Below, in pieces: positions 8,419-18,647 of a stretch of DNA of 64,000 nt; positions within the stretch are counted from its first letter, which is position 1; each line of letters opens with the position of its first letter. The stretch is taken from contig JALKFA010000001.1 of NCBI GenBank assembly GCA_024169445.1, positions 5,077,064-5,141,063 on the forward strand. The letters are read 5' to 3'. Made by a program: the position numbers and the translations under genes. This DNA is from Buttiauxella agrestis ATCC 33320 (GTDB taxonomy: Bacteria; Pseudomonadota; Gammaproteobacteria; Enterobacterales; Enterobacteriaceae). The notes under the pieces are model-generated. The model had not been told where the DNA came from. It searched no databases and saw nothing but the letters and a program-made list of their open reading frames with translations.

Positions 8419-8446
8419 GACCCCGGTTCTGCCGGGGTCTTTACTT
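8419..8446 (+). terminator. Terminator of ygaM
   Basis: Arms GACCCCGG and CCGGGGTC enclose a five-base loop and are followed by TTTACTTT, a good intrinsic terminator 34 bases after the ygaM stop. Confidence 0.8.
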
Positions 8447-8462
8447 TCTTGTGGGGTGGTAA

Positions 8463-8964
8463 GCCAGTTATGTCGGATGACGCTAACGCTTATCCGACCT
8501 ACGGTTCGATTTTGACTTTGTAGGGTGGACAAGCGTTAGCGTCATCCACCATTTACGCCAGTTGTATCGGATGACGCTGCGCTTATCCGACCTATGGTTC
8601 GATTTTGACTTTGTAGGGTGGATAAGCGTTAGCGTCATCCACCATTTACGCCAGTTGTATCGGATGACGCTGCTCTTATCCGACCTATGGTTCGATTTTG
8701 ACTTTGTAGGGTGGATAAGCGTTAGCGTCATCCACCATTTACGCCAGTTGTATCGGATGACGCAGCGCTTATCCGACCTATGGTTCGATTTTGACTTTGT
8801 AGGGTGGATAAGCGTTAGCGTCATCCACCATTTACGCCAGTTGTATCGGATGACGCTGCTCTTATCCGACCTATGGTTCGATTTTGACTTTGTAGGGTGG
8901 ATAAGCGTTAGCGTCATCCACCATTTACGCCAGTTGTATCGGATGACGCTGCGCTTATCCGACC
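8463..8964. repeat. Tandem REP/BIME-like array, 93-base period
   Basis: A unit of 93 bases (first unit 94) is repeated five times and followed by a partial copy; copies begin at 8463, 8557, 8650, 8743, 8836 and 8929. Each unit holds two different REP-like palindromes: one based on TCGGATGACGC...TTATCCGA and one on GGTGGATAAGCG...CATCCACC, giving eleven palindromes in all. Units are almost identical; the variable spot is the loop of the first palindrome (CTGCG, CTGCT, CAGCG). The array fills the space between the convergent ygaM and MocR genes. Because 93 is a multiple of three it creates long repetitive open frames on both strands, which I do not regard as genes. Confidence 0.92.
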
Positions 8965-8979
8965 TGGGAAGAGGTGCAG

Positions 8980-10353
8980 TCAGAAAATCGCGTCACGAAG
9001 TTGTTGCGCCACTTTGAGTGCCATCGCCATTGATGTGAGATTGGTAAAACTCATCAGAATTCCCCCTTCCCCTTTTGACACCATCCGCCAGTCACTTAAT
9101 GCCTGCACCGCCAGCCCGGCTTCGCGAGCTTTCGCCACAAGCGCACGATCATCGCCGCCGACACGCATCACCAGTTGAATGCCTCCGGCCTGTGGAACCA
9201 CATCAAAACCTTGCTGTTGCAGTGCCTGTTCCAGCCATACTCGCCGTTCGCTGTAGCACAGACGCATTTTTTTCAGATGACGCCAGAAATGGCCTTCGCG
9301 GAGAAAATCGGCAATGGTTTGCTGAATCAACAACGGCGCGGTGCAGGGTAAGTAATGAGTATGTTGTGAAAACGCCTCGACTTGCTGTTGCGGCACCACC
9401 AGCCAGGCGACGCGCAGCGCGGGAAATAGCGATTTGCTGAACGTCCCCGCGTAGATCACCCGTTGTGGGCCATCGAGGCTTTTTATCGGTGGCAGTGGTT
9501 TGCCATGGTAGCGGAATTCGCTGTCGTAATCGTCTTCAATCACCCAGCTTTGATTCGCTGCTGCCCAGTCCAGCAACTGATGGCGGCGTGCCAGTGACAA
9601 CGCCACGCCAAGTGGGCTTTGGTGAGCGGGAGTAACCAGCGCAAAACGAGCGTCAGGGAAATGAGCTAACCCGTAATCAATCTGCATCCCTTCGTTATCG
9701 ACCGGGACGGGATGTAGCGCCATTCCTGCTTCAGCAAAAACCGGGCGCACATAGCGATAACCGGGGTCTTCCAGCCATATTCCGTCGCCAGGTTTTGCCA
9801 GGGTATGCACCACCAGACGCATGGCGGCCTGAAATCCGGCGGTGATAAATACCTGCTCCGGCTGGCAGTCAATACTGCGCGAAAATCGCAAGTAATCGGC
9901 AATGGCCTGGCGCAGTGTCGATTCGCCGTTAGCCTCTGGCAGCATCAGGTCATAGCGGGTTTGCAGGCGCAGACGCCGCCCCATCATCCGCGCCCAGAGT
10001 GCGCGCGGGAATCCATCAAGGGCTGGTAACCCCATCTGAAACGGACGTGGCGCACCTTGCGGCTGGCTCGAGGTATTGGCAACGTTATTTGCCCCCGAAG
10101 TGGCTGAAGGGCTGACGAAGGTTCCCGCCTGGCCGCGCCTTTCCAGCCAACCTTGTGCCACCAGTTCGCCATAGGCGTTTTCCACTGTCGCCCGCGCCAC
10201 GCCAAGTTCAAGTGCCATAGTACGGCTCGACGGCAAACGGCTTCCGGCCACCAGCTCACCATCACTGATTGCCTGTTTGAGTTGCCTGGCAATTTGTTGA
10301 TAACGCGGGATGGCGTGGTGAGCGCTGACCACTAGTTGATTCGATTTTGCCAT
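8980..10353 (-). CDS. MocR/PdxR-type regulator (GntR HTH + aminotransferase domain)
   Basis: The 457-residue protein has an N-terminal GntR winged helix (residues ~12-80, LPSSRTMALELGVARATVENAY) joined by a linker to a fold-type I aminotransferase domain. The PLP lysine is K307 in the motif GTFSKSLFPALR, and VIEDDYDSEF provides the usual aspartate. MocR proteins bind PLP and control nearby genes, often for PLP, amino acid or amine metabolism. It is divergent from an AhpD-like gene across 90 bases, and that gene is its most probable target. Which branch (PdxR, GabR or other) it belongs to cannot be settled by eye. Confidence 0.88.
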   Translation of the reverse strand: MAKSNQLVVSAHHAIPRYQQIARQLKQAISDGELVAGSRLPSSRTMALELGVARATVENAYGELVAQGWLERRGQAGTFVSPSATSGANNVANTSSQPQGAPRPFQMGLPALDGFPRALWARMMGRRLRLQTRYDLMLPEANGESTLRQAIADYLRFSRSIDCQPEQVFITAGFQAAMRLVVHTLAKPGDGIWLEDPGYRYVRPVFAEAGMALHPVPVDNEGMQIDYGLAHFPDARFALVTPAHQSPLGVALSLARRHQLLDWAAANQSWVIEDDYDSEFRYHGKPLPPIKSLDGPQRVIYAGTFSKSLFPALRVAWLVVPQQQVEAFSQHTHYLPCTAPLLIQQTIADFLREGHFWRHLKKMRLCYSERRVWLEQALQQQGFDVVPQAGGIQLVMRVGGDDRALVAKAREAGLAVQALSDWRMVSKGEGGILMSFTNLTSMAMALKVAQQLRDAIF

Positions 10354-10443
10354 TATGGCCTGCTTTATTAGTTAATTTATGGCTCTCTTTAGTAGTCCAT
10401 CATAGTGCTAAATTGCTTTCACACCAACATGAGGAACAACACC

Positions 10444-10875
10444 ATGACAGAATTACGCCAACCCTATTTTGACCTTTCCCCTGCTGTGTTTAAGCCGATG
10501 CTGCAAGCGCTGAAAGGTCTGGAGTCCAGCTCGCTGGGTTCAACACTGATTGAGCTGGTTTTCCTGCGTGTCTCGCAGATTAACGGTTGCGCTTATTGCC
10601 TGGAGATGCACTCAAAAGCCCTGCGCAAAGATGGCGTTGACCAGACCAAACTGGATGCGCTGGCGGGCTGGAAAGTGAGCCATCACTTCAGCGACAAAGA
10701 GCGTGCGGCGCTGGCCTGGGCTGAAGCGGTGACCATGATTACCGAAGGTGGTGCGGAAGATGCGGTGTACCAGCCGCTGCTGCAATTCTTTACTGCACAT
10801 GAGATTAGCGATCTGACTTTTGCCGCGAGCCTGATGAATGCGTTTAACCGCCTGGCGATCGGTATGCGTATGTAG
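10444..10875 (+). CDS. AhpD-like / carboxymuconolactone decarboxylase family protein
   Basis: The 143-residue all-helical protein has the redox motif CAYCLEMHSKAL typical of AhpD-like members of the carboxymuconolactone decarboxylase family, in which a CxxC plus a nearby histidine gives peroxidase or disulfide reductase activity. The motif argues for a redox role rather than decarboxylation. Start at 10444, with a TGAGGAAC ribosome site; an upstream in-frame ATG at 10405 has none. It is divergent from a MocR regulator, a pairing that suggests direct control. Confidence 0.87.
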   Translation: MTELRQPYFDLSPAVFKPMLQALKGLESSSLGSTLIELVFLRVSQINGCAYCLEMHSKALRKDGVDQTKLDALAGWKVSHHFSDKERAALAWAEAVTMITEGGAEDAVYQPLLQFFTAHEISDLTFAASLMNAFNRLAIGMRM

Positions 10876-10885
10876 TTTTTGAGTT

Positions 10886-10927
10886 TTCCCCTCACCCCGG
10901 CCCTCTCCCAAAGGAGAGGGTGAAAAC
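10886..10927. repeat. Dispersed palindromic repeat, copy 1
   Basis: The segment reads CCCCTCACCCCGG then arms CCCTCTCC and GGAGAGGG (10901-10920) and resembles segments at 18441 and 53479. It follows the AhpD-like gene and may act as its 3' hairpin. All three copies share the CCCTCA-CCC lead and an (A)GGAGA(A/G)GG arm. Confidence 0.7.
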
Positions 10928-10954
10928 CACGCCACTCCCTCCCTCTTATCGAAA

Positions 10955-11001
10955 ATACTATATCTTGTATGGTTGATAATTTTCTCACCCACATCTAGTA
11001 T
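10955..11001 (+). promoter_or_regulatory. Candidate pair of NrdR boxes upstream of nrdH
   Basis: ATACTATATCTTGTAT at 10955-10970 fits the NrdR box pattern, and a weaker match with 10 of 16 identical positions begins exactly 31 bases later at 10986. Paired NrdR boxes about 31 bases apart are the usual arrangement in front of ribonucleotide reductase operons. A GAATAAGAATCAT stretch just before nrdH could be part of a Fur site, which is less certain. Confidence 0.6.
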
Positions 11002-11033
11002 TCATATTCTCAATACCAGAGAGAATAAGAATC

Positions 11034-11270
11034 ATGCGCATTACCATATACACCCGAAATGACTGTGTCCAATGCCACGCCACCAAACGTGCTATCGAAA
11101 GCCGCGGGTTCACTTTTGAGCTGATTAACCTCGATTTAAACCCAGAAGCGGCGGACGATTTACGCACGCTGGGTTATCGCCAGTTGCCAGTTGTTATCAC
11201 CGAACAGGAAAGCTGGAGCGGGTTTAGGCCGGATATGATCAACCGCCTGCGCAGCCAGGCCCACGCATGA
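11034..11270 (+). CDS. nrdH: Glutaredoxin-like NrdH
   Basis: The 78-residue protein is a thioredoxin-fold glutaredoxin-like reductant with active site CVQC (C11, C14) and the C-terminal WSGFRPDMI motif that distinguishes NrdH from ordinary glutaredoxins and directs it to thioredoxin reductase. It supplies electrons to the class Ib ribonucleotide reductase NrdEF. It is the first gene of nrdHIEF and overlaps nrdI by four bases. Candidate NrdR boxes lie upstream. Confidence 0.96.
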   Translation: MRITIYTRNDCVQCHATKRAIESRGFTFELINLDLNPEAADDLRTLGYRQLPVVITEQESWSGFRPDMINRLRSQAHA

Positions 11271-11677
11271 GCAACCTCGTCTACTTCTCCAGCACCTCGG
11301 AAAATACCCTGCGTTTTGTCGAACGCCTCGGGCTACCCGCCGTGCGCATTCCGCTGGATTTCAAGCAGCGGCTGGAAGTGACGGAACCGTACATTTTGAT
11401 CGTGCCGAGCTATGGCGGCGGCGGGATTGCCGGAGCCGTTCCCGCTCAGGTGATTCGTTTTTTAAACAACCCGATGAATCGGTCGTTGTTGCGCGGTGTG
11501 ATTGCCAGCGGCAACCGCAACTTCGGCGAAGGATTTTGCCGGGCAGGTGACGTGATCGCCCAAAAATGCCAGGTGCCGTATCTCTATCGTTTTGAGCTAC
11601 TGGGCACCGGGCAAGACATTGAAAACGTGCGTAAGGGAGTCAAAGAATTTTGGCAACGACAGAAGCTATCAGCGTAA
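11267..11677 (+). CDS. nrdI: Flavodoxin-like NrdI
   Basis: The 136-residue protein starts [11 protein letters not shown], the FMN phosphate-binding loop of the NrdI flavodoxins, and has the SYGGG and ASGNRNFG segments around the flavin. NrdI provides the oxidant that assembles the dimanganese-tyrosyl radical cofactor in NrdF. It overlaps nrdH by four bases and nrdE by 28, so the operon is tightly coupled. Confidence 0.96.
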   Translation: MSNLVYFSSTSENTLRFVERLGLPAVRIPLDFKQRLEVTEPYILIVPSYGGGGIAGAVPAQVIRFLNNPMNRSLLRGVIASGNRNFGEGFCRAGDVIAQKCQVPYLYRFELLGTGQDIENVRKGVKEFWQRQKLSA

Positions 11678-13797
11678 TGGCAGCGGAAAGCGCGGATTAT
11701 CACGCGCTCAATGCCATGTTGAATCTTTATGATTCCGAAGGGCGCATCCAGTTTGAGAAAGATAAACTGGCGGTCGAGCAATTCCATCAGCAGCATGTGC
11801 TGCCCCGCTCGCGCCAGTTTTCTGGCCAGCAAGCACGTCTGGAATGGCTGGTGGCGCAAGGTTATTACGACAACGCGGTGCTGCAACGTTATCAGCGCCG
11901 TTTTGTGGTGGAATTGTTTGAGAAAGCGCATCGCAGCGGTTTCCAGTTCCAGACCTTTTTGGGTGCCTGGAAGTATTACACCAGCTACACGCTGAAATCT
12001 TATGACGGCAAAGAGTATCTGGAACATTTCCCGGACCGCGTGTGTATGGTGGCGCTGACGCTGGCGCAAGGTGATGAAAAACTGGCAGTTCAGCTGATGG
12101 ATGAAATGCTCAGTGGCCGCTTCCAGCCTGCAACACCGACGTTTTTGAACTGCGGGAAGATGCAGCGCGGCGAACTAGTTTCCTGCTTCCTGCTGCGTAT
12201 CGAAGATAATATGGAGTCGATTGGCCGCGCGGTGAATTCGGCGTTGCAGCTTTCAAAACGCGGCGGCGGTGTGGCATTTCTGCTGTCGAATTTACGCGAA
12301 GTCGGCGCGCCGATTAAACACATTGAAAACCAGTCGTCCGGGGTGATCCCGGTAATGAAGATGCTGGAAGATGCGTTTTCTTATGCCAACCAACTCGGTG
12401 CGCGCCAGGGCGCGGGCGCGGTTTATCTGCACGCCCATCATCCCGATATTTTGCGTTTCCTCGATACCAAACGCGAAAATGCTGATGAAAAGATCCGCAT
12501 CAAATCGCTCTCACTTGGCGTGGTGATCCCGGATGTCACCTTCCAGTTAGCGAAAGACAACCAGCCGATGGCGCTGTTTTCGCCTTACGATGTCGAGCGT
12601 ATTTACGGCAAGCCGTTTGGCGATATTGCGGTCAGCGATTTGTACCTTGAAATGCTGGCAGACGAACGCATCCGCAAGACCTTTATTAACGCGCGCGATT
12701 TCTTCCAGACACTGGCCGAAATCCAGTTTGAGTCCGGTTATCCGTACATCATGTTTGAAGATACGGTCAACCGCGCCAACCCGATTGCCGGGCGCATTAA
12801 TATGAGCAACCTGTGTTCAGAAATTTTGCAGGTCAATAGCGCGTCGACCTATGACGAAAACCTCGATTACCAGAATGTGGGCCACGATATTTCCTGCAAT
12901 CTCGGATCACTGAATATCGCGCATGCGATGGATTCCGCAGATTTTGCTCAGACTATAGAAACCGCCATTCGTGGGCTGACGGCGGTTTCCGATATGAGCC
13001 ACATTCGCTCGGTGCCGTCGATTGAAGCGGGCAACTCCGCCTCCCATGCGATTGGCCTCGGGCAGATGAATCTGCACGGTTATCTGGCACGCGAAAGCAT
13101 TGCTTATGGCTCTGCGGAAGGGTTGGATTTCACTAACATCTATTTTTACACCGTGACCTGGCATGCCATTCGCGCCTCGAATTTGCTGGCACGGGAACGC
13201 AAACAACGTTTTGCAGGTTTTGAACAATCACGCTATGCGAGCGGTGAATATTTCCAGCAATATCTGCAAGAAAACTGGCAGCCGAAAACCCAAAAAGTTC
13301 GCGAGTTATTTGCCAACGCCGGTATCACCATCCCCACTCGCAGGCAGTGGCAGCAGTTGCGTGATGATGTGATGGAGTTCGGCCTGTATAACCAGAATTT
13401 GCAGGCCATTCCACCAACGGGTTCTATTTCGTATATCAACCACGCAACGTCGAGTATTCACCCGATTGTTTCGCGTATTGAGATCCGCAAAGAAGGCAAA
13501 ACCGGGCGCGTTTATTATCCGGCCCCGTTTATGACCAATGAGAATCTCGAGTATTACCAGGATGCCTACGATATTGGCCCGGAAAAGATAATCGACACCT
13601 ACGCGCAAGCCACACGCCACGTTGATCAAGGTTTGTCGCTGACGCTATTTTTCCGCGATACCGCCACCACCCGCGATATTAATAAAGCGCAGATTTATGC
13701 CTGGAAAAAAGGCATTAAAACGCTGTATTACATTCGCTTGCGTCAGATGGCACTGGAAGGCACCGAAGTCCAGGGCTGCGTGTCCTGCGCTTTATAA
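11650..13797 (+). CDS. nrdE: Class Ib ribonucleoside-diphosphate reductase, alpha subunit
   Basis: The 715-residue protein matches E. coli NrdE (714 residues) throughout. It includes the NCGK cysteine region, the [15 protein letters not shown] loop, the NLCSEI catalytic cysteine segment with following glutamate, and a C-terminal CVSC pair for reduction by NrdH. It lacks the N-terminal ATP cone of class Ia NrdA. The start is a TTG at 11650 inside nrdI, chosen because the resulting MATT start and following residues align with E. coli NrdE. The class Ib enzyme serves under oxidative stress and iron limitation. Confidence 0.96.
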   Translation: MATTEAISVMAAESADYHALNAMLNLYDSEGRIQFEKDKLAVEQFHQQHVLPRSRQFSGQQARLEWLVAQGYYDNAVLQRYQRRFVVELFEKAHRSGFQFQTFLGAWKYYTSYTLKSYDGKEYLEHFPDRVCMVALTLAQGDEKLAVQLMDEMLSGRFQPATPTFLNCGKMQRGELVSCFLLRIEDNMESIGRAVNSALQLSKRGGGVAFLLSNLREVGAPIKHIENQSSGVIPVMKMLEDAFSYANQLGARQGAGAVYLHAHHPDILRFLDTKRENADEKIRIKSLSLGVVIPDVTFQLAKDNQPMALFSPYDVERIYGKPFGDIAVSDLYLEMLADERIRKTFINARDFFQTLAEIQFESGYPYIMFEDTVNRANPIAGRINMSNLCSEILQVNSASTYDENLDYQNVGHDISCNLGSLNIAHAMDSADFAQTIETAIRGLTAVSDMSHIRSVPSIEAGNSASHAIGLGQMNLHGYLARESIAYGSAEGLDFTNIYFYTVTWHAIRASNLLARERKQRFAGFEQSRYASGEYFQQYLQENWQPKTQKVRELFANAGITIPTRRQWQQLRDDVMEFGLYNQNLQAIPPTGSISYINHATSSIHPIVSRIEIRKEGKTGRVYYPAPFMTNENLEYYQDAYDIGPEKIIDTYAQATRHVDQGLSLTLFFRDTATTRDINKAQIYAWKKGIKTLYYIRLRQMALEGTEVQGCVSCAL

Positions 13798-14769
<972 letters not shown>

Positions 14770-14836
14770 TTAAGAAAAATAGATTAATCTACAGCGGATA
14801 ATCGAACACATAACCCACCAAATTTTGCGTTTATTT

Positions 14837-14866
14837 ATGGCGGATAGAGTGATGCTTATCCGCCAT
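14837..14866. repeat. REP-like palindrome after nrdF
   Basis: Arms ATGGCGGATA and TATCCGCCAT pair perfectly around a ten-base loop. The sequence resembles the REP units of the array at 8463. No T-run follows, so it is more likely a REP than a factor-independent terminator. Confidence 0.7.
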
Positions 14867-15017
14867 GGATATTATTGTGAACCTCGTCTCATTCAGGCTA
14901 ATTTCGCCTCCGGTTACAAAAAATATCATCTTTTTCATATTTGCCCTCAGCCCTTTACTCATGGGAAATGCCGACCACATGCGCCGTGCGGATATTGGAT
15001 ATATCGGAAATGGAGGG

Positions 15018-15045
15018 TTGTCTCAGATTCTAAGTATGTTAGGGT
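15018..15045 (+). promoter_or_regulatory. proU sigma-70 promoter (P2 type)
   Basis: TTGTCT at 15018-15023 and TAGGGT at 15040-15045, with a 16-base spacer, closely match the osmotically induced P2 promoter of E. coli proU (TTGCCT, 16 bases, TAGGGT), and much of the flanking sequence agrees as well. The unusual GC-containing -10 is a known feature of that promoter. Confidence 0.8.
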
Positions 15046-15111
15046 ATATGCAGTGAATATTTCCATCAGGAATTGTGTATAAATATATAAATACAGGAAT
15101 AACTTTATTGC

Positions 15112-16311
15112 ATGGCAATTAAACTTGAAGTGAAGAATTTATATAAAGTATTTGGTGAGCATCCACAGCGCGCATTCAAATATATAGAAAAAGGTATTTC
15201 AAAAGCAGAATTACTGGAGAAAACAGGGCTGTCGCTTGGCGTAAAAGACGCCAGTCTGGCCATTGAAGAAGGCGAGATTTTTGTCATCATGGGGTTATCG
15301 GGTTCCGGTAAATCCACCATGGTTCGCCTTCTCAATCGCCTGATTGAACCAACCCGTGGACAGGTACTGATTGACGGCGTAGACATTGCCAAAATATCAG
15401 AAGCGGAACTCCGTGAAGTACGTAAAAATAAGATTTCCATGGTATTCCAGTCCTTTGCTTTGATGCCTCATATGACGGTGTTAAATAACGCTGGATTCGG
15501 CATGGAATTAGCCGGTATTGCGTTGAAAGAACGTCAGGAAAAAGCGCTTGATGCACTGCGTCAGGTTGGGCTGGAAAATTATGCCCACGCTTATCCCGAT
15601 GAGCTTTCTGGCGGTATGCGTCAGCGTGTGGGTTTGGCTCGTGCTTTGGCGATTAATCCCGATATATTATTGATGGATGAAGCCTTCTCTGCCCTCGATC
15701 CTTTAATTCGTACTGAAATGCAGGACGAGTTAATTAAATTGCAGGCGAAACATCAGCGTACCATCGTATTTATTTCCCACGATCTGGATGAAGCGATGCG
15801 TATTGGCGACCGAATTGCCATTATGCAGGGTGGTGAAGTGGTGCAAGTCGGTACGCCGGATGAAATTCTCAATAATCCGGCGAATGATTATGTGCGCACC
15901 TTCTTCCGTGGCGTAGATATTAGCCAGGTATTTAGCGCTAAGGATATTGCCCGTCGTAGCCCGGCTGGCCTGTTGCGTAAAACTGCCGGTTTCGGCCCAA
16001 GATCCGCGCTGAAATTGCTGCAAGATGAAGACCGTGAATTTGGTTATGTCATTGAACGCGGGCAAAAATTCCTCGGTATTGTTTCCACTGATTCACTGAA
16101 AGCCGCGTTAGCTGCGGGCCAGGGTCTGGACAATGCTTACCTCGAATCTCCAGCGGCCGTTTCCGCAGAGACTTCACTGAGTGATCTACTCACCCATGTC
16201 GGCCAGGCACCGTGCGCGGTTCCGGTTGTTGGGGAAGAGAGTCAGTACGTGGGCATTATCTCGAAAGGGGTTCTGCTGCAGGCGTTAGATCGTGAGGGGG
16301 TAAGTCAATGA
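15112..16311 (+). CDS. proV: Glycine betaine/proline ABC transporter ATPase ProV
   Basis: The 399-residue ATPase has a Walker [10 protein letters not shown] (K67), the signature [15 protein letters not shown], Walker [14 protein letters not shown], and two C-terminal CBS domains from about residue 280, as in E. coli ProV (400 residues). The CBS modules sense ionic strength in related systems. It energises the ProU importer for glycine betaine and proline betaine at high osmolarity. It overlaps proW by four bases. The start follows the P2 promoter by 66 bases. Confidence 0.97.
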   Translation: MAIKLEVKNLYKVFGEHPQRAFKYIEKGISKAELLEKTGLSLGVKDASLAIEEGEIFVIMGLSGSGKSTMVRLLNRLIEPTRGQVLIDGVDIAKISEAELREVRKNKISMVFQSFALMPHMTVLNNAGFGMELAGIALKERQEKALDALRQVGLENYAHAYPDELSGGMRQRVGLARALAINPDILLMDEAFSALDPLIRTEMQDELIKLQAKHQRTIVFISHDLDEAMRIGDRIAIMQGGEVVQVGTPDEILNNPANDYVRTFFRGVDISQVFSAKDIARRSPAGLLRKTAGFGPRSALKLLQDEDREFGYVIERGQKFLGIVSTDSLKAALAAGQGLDNAYLESPAAVSAETSLSDLLTHVGQAPCAVPVVGEESQYVGIISKGVLLQALDREGVSQ

Positions 16312-17387
16312 GTGCAGAAAATCCGTGGGATACCGGCAGTGCGGCTGCCGACGCAACAACCAATCAGGCCGCAGCGACCGCCGATGCGTGGGGAAGCCAG
16401 GCGGCCTCAACACCCGCAGCCAGTAGCAGTGCAGACTGGCTGAATTCAGCGCCTGCCCCGCAGCCTGAACATTTTAATATTTTAGATCCCTTTCATAAGA
16501 CGCTGATCCCGCTCGATAGCTGGGTGACGCACGGCATCGATTGGGTGGTTACGCACTTCCGTCCGCTGTTCCAGGGCATTCGCGTGCCGGTGGATTATAT
16601 ACTGAGCGGCTTCCAGCATTTCTTGCTGGGGATGCCCGCCCCGGTTGCCATCGTTCTGTTTGCGCTGATTGCGTGGCAGATGTCGAGCCTCGGGATGGGG
16701 ATCGCGACGCTGGTTTCACTGGTGGCGATTGGCGCGATTGGCGCGTGGTCACAAGCAATGGTGACGCTGGCGCTGGTTCTGACCGCCCTGCTGTTCTGCA
16801 TGATTATTGGTTTACCGCTCGGTATTTGGCTTGCCAGAAGCGAACGGGCCGCGAAGATTATCCGTCCGTTATTAGATGCCATGCAGACTACACCAGCGTT
16901 TGTTTACCTGGTGCCAATTGTGATGCTGTTCGGTATCGGTAACGTGCCGGGTGTGGTGGTGACGATTATCTTTGCCCTGCCACCGATTGTGCGCCTGACG
17001 ATTCTGGGAATTAAGCAGGTTCCGGAAGATTTGATTGAAGCCTCTCGTTCGTTTGGCGCAAGCCCACGTCAGATGCTGTTCAAAGTTCAGTTACCGCTGG
17101 CGATGCCAACCATTATGGCGGGCGTCAACCAGACGCTGATGCTGGCACTTTCGATGGTGGTTATCGCGTCAATGATTGCCGTCGGCGGTCTTGGTCAGAT
17201 GGTGCTGCGCGGTATTGGTCGCCTTGATATGGGTCTGGCGACCGTTGGCGGCGTCGGCATTGTAATTCTGGCCATTATTCTCGACCGTTTAACTCAGTCC
17301 ATTGGCCGCGATTCACGCAGCCGTGGCAACCGCCGCTGGTTTAACACCGGCCCAATTGGTCTTTTGACCCGTCCCTTCATCAAATAA
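16308..17387 (+). CDS. proW: Glycine betaine/proline ABC permease ProW
   Basis: The 359-residue inner membrane permease has the long, alanine-rich, polar periplasmic N-terminal tail typical of enterobacterial ProW (about 90 residues) followed by membrane helices and the EAA loop [14 protein letters not shown] that contacts ProV. It is slightly longer than the E. coli protein because of extra alanine and serine residues in the tail. It overlaps proV and precedes proX by 54 bases. Confidence 0.96.
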   Translation: MSAENPWDTGSAAADATTNQAAATADAWGSQAASTPAASSSADWLNSAPAPQPEHFNILDPFHKTLIPLDSWVTHGIDWVVTHFRPLFQGIRVPVDYILSGFQHFLLGMPAPVAIVLFALIAWQMSSLGMGIATLVSLVAIGAIGAWSQAMVTLALVLTALLFCMIIGLPLGIWLARSERAAKIIRPLLDAMQTTPAFVYLVPIVMLFGIGNVPGVVVTIIFALPPIVRLTILGIKQVPEDLIEASRSFGASPRQMLFKVQLPLAMPTIMAGVNQTLMLALSMVVIASMIAVGGLGQMVLRGIGRLDMGLATVGGVGIVILAIILDRLTQSIGRDSRSRGNRRWFNTGPIGLLTRPFIK

Positions 17388-17441
17388 ACATGATGGCGGC
17401 ATGCGTGCCGCCTCACGCCCCATCACCGATAAGGAAGCATG

Positions 17442-18434
17442 ATGCGACACACAACTATTTTAGCCGCAACACTCGCCACTCTGATGACCACCAGCGCTTT
17501 TGCCGCTGATTTGCCGGGAAAAGGCATTACGGTTCAACCTGCGCAAAGCACTATCTCAGAAGAATCATTCCAGACTTTGCTGGTGAGCCGCGCCCTGGAA
17601 AAATTGGGCTATACGGTGAATAAACCGAGTGAAGTGGATTACAACGTGGCCTACACCTCCATGGCCGCAGGCGATACCACATTTATCGCCACTAACTGGA
17701 AGCCGTTGCACGACGATATGTACGACGCTGCTGGCGGCGATAAGAAATTTTATCGTGAAGGCACTTACGTTCAGGGTGCCGCTCAGGGTTATCTGATAGA
17801 TAAGAAAACGGCCGAGCAATATAAGATAACCAATATCGAGCAGCTAAAAGATCCTAAGATTGCCAAACTGTTTGATACCAACGGCGACGGTAAAGCCGAT
17901 TTAACTGGCTGCACACCTGGTTGGGGCTGCGAAGCGGTTATCAATCACCAGATTGGCGCTTTCGGCCTGACGAATACCGTGGAACATAACCAGGGTAACT
18001 ATTCGGCGATGATTGCCGATACCATTACGCGTCACAAAGAAGGCAAGCCGGTTATCTACTACACCTGGACGCCATATTGGGTGAGTGATGTGATGGTTCC
18101 GGGCAAAGATGTGGTGTGGCTGCAAGTGCCGTTCTCTTCTATGCCAGGCAAACAGAAAGACGTGGATACCAAACTGCCGAATGGCGCGAACTATGGTTTC
18201 CCGGTAAATACCATGCACATTGTGGCGAACAAAGCCTGGGCTGAGAAAAACCCGCAGGCGGCGAAGCTGTTTAGTCTGATGAAGCTGCCACTGGCGGATA
18301 TCAACGCCGAGAATGCAATGATGCACAACGGTAAAGCGTCAGAAGCGGATATTCAGGGTCACGTCGATGGCTGGATTAAAGCGCACCAGGCCGAGTTTGA
18401 TGGCTGGGTGAATGAGGCTTTGGCGACGAAGTAA
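17442..18434 (+). CDS. proX: Periplasmic glycine betaine-binding protein ProX
   Basis: The 330-residue protein has a signal peptide cleaved after AFA at about residue 21, then [12 protein letters not shown] as in E. coli ProX. The three tryptophan positions of the betaine cage are recognisable in [18 protein letters not shown] and YYTWTPYW. The second of two tandem ATGs (17442) is used because it gives the E. coli-like MRH start and suits the AAGGAA ribosome site. Last gene of proVWX. Confidence 0.97.
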   Translation: MRHTTILAATLATLMTTSAFAADLPGKGITVQPAQSTISEESFQTLLVSRALEKLGYTVNKPSEVDYNVAYTSMAAGDTTFIATNWKPLHDDMYDAAGGDKKFYREGTYVQGAAQGYLIDKKTAEQYKITNIEQLKDPKIAKLFDTNGDGKADLTGCTPGWGCEAVINHQIGAFGLTNTVEHNQGNYSAMIADTITRHKEGKPVIYYTWTPYWVSDVMVPGKDVVWLQVPFSSMPGKQKDVDTKLPNGANYGFPVNTMHIVANKAWAEKNPQAAKLFSLMKLPLADINAENAMMHNGKASEADIQGHVDGWIKAHQAEFDGWVNEALATK

Positions 18435-18440
18435 GTTTTT

Positions 18441-18555
18441 GCCCTCACCCTAACCCTCTCCCACGGGAGAGGGTATAGTCCGGCGCTCTCCCTCTCCTTC
18501 TCACACTGATGCCAGTTTTCCCCTTCTCCTGGGGGACAAGGTCGGGATGAGGGCG
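18441..18555. repeat. Dispersed palindromic repeat, copy 2 (double)
   Basis: The segment begins GCCCTCACCC, contains a perfect hairpin of arms ACCCTCTCCC and GGGAGAGGGT at 18453-18474, then a second CCTTCTCCTGGGGGA half, and ends GATGAGGGCG, the complement of the beginning. It thus looks like two units in inverted orientation. It follows proX and probably acts as its transcript end. Confidence 0.65.
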
Positions 18556-18647
18556 TCCCAATCAAAAACAAAGCGCACAATCCGACCCCTGCCTACCTTA
18601 TTTTTAGCTATTATTCCCGCTCCATCATCACAAGCTGAAAAATAACA

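Larger units (their letters stand above)
14770..15111. other. nrdF-proV interval with REP-like hairpin and proU promoter
   Basis: A perfect REP-like hairpin with 10-base arms ATGGCGGATA and TATCCGCCAT lies at 14837-14866. The rest of the interval leads to the proU promoter at 15018-15045 and a 66-base leader. Open frames here, such as a 63-codon one from 14865, overlap the promoter and are not counted as genes. Confidence 0.7.

Noticed and set aside
8483-9017. Long repetitive open frames of 144 and 151 codons on both strands across the REP array
   Set aside because: The 93-base period is a multiple of three, so a stop-free unit gives an endless frame. The peptides only repeat the palindrome and no ribosome site precedes them.
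11650-11677. Later start for nrdE to avoid overlap with nrdI
   Set aside because: The TTG start gives the conserved MATT N-terminus and a normal operon overlap.
14865-15056. 63-codon frame between nrdF and proV with a hydrophobic stretch
   Set aside because: It runs through the proU promoter and has no ribosome site; the conserved element there is the promoter.
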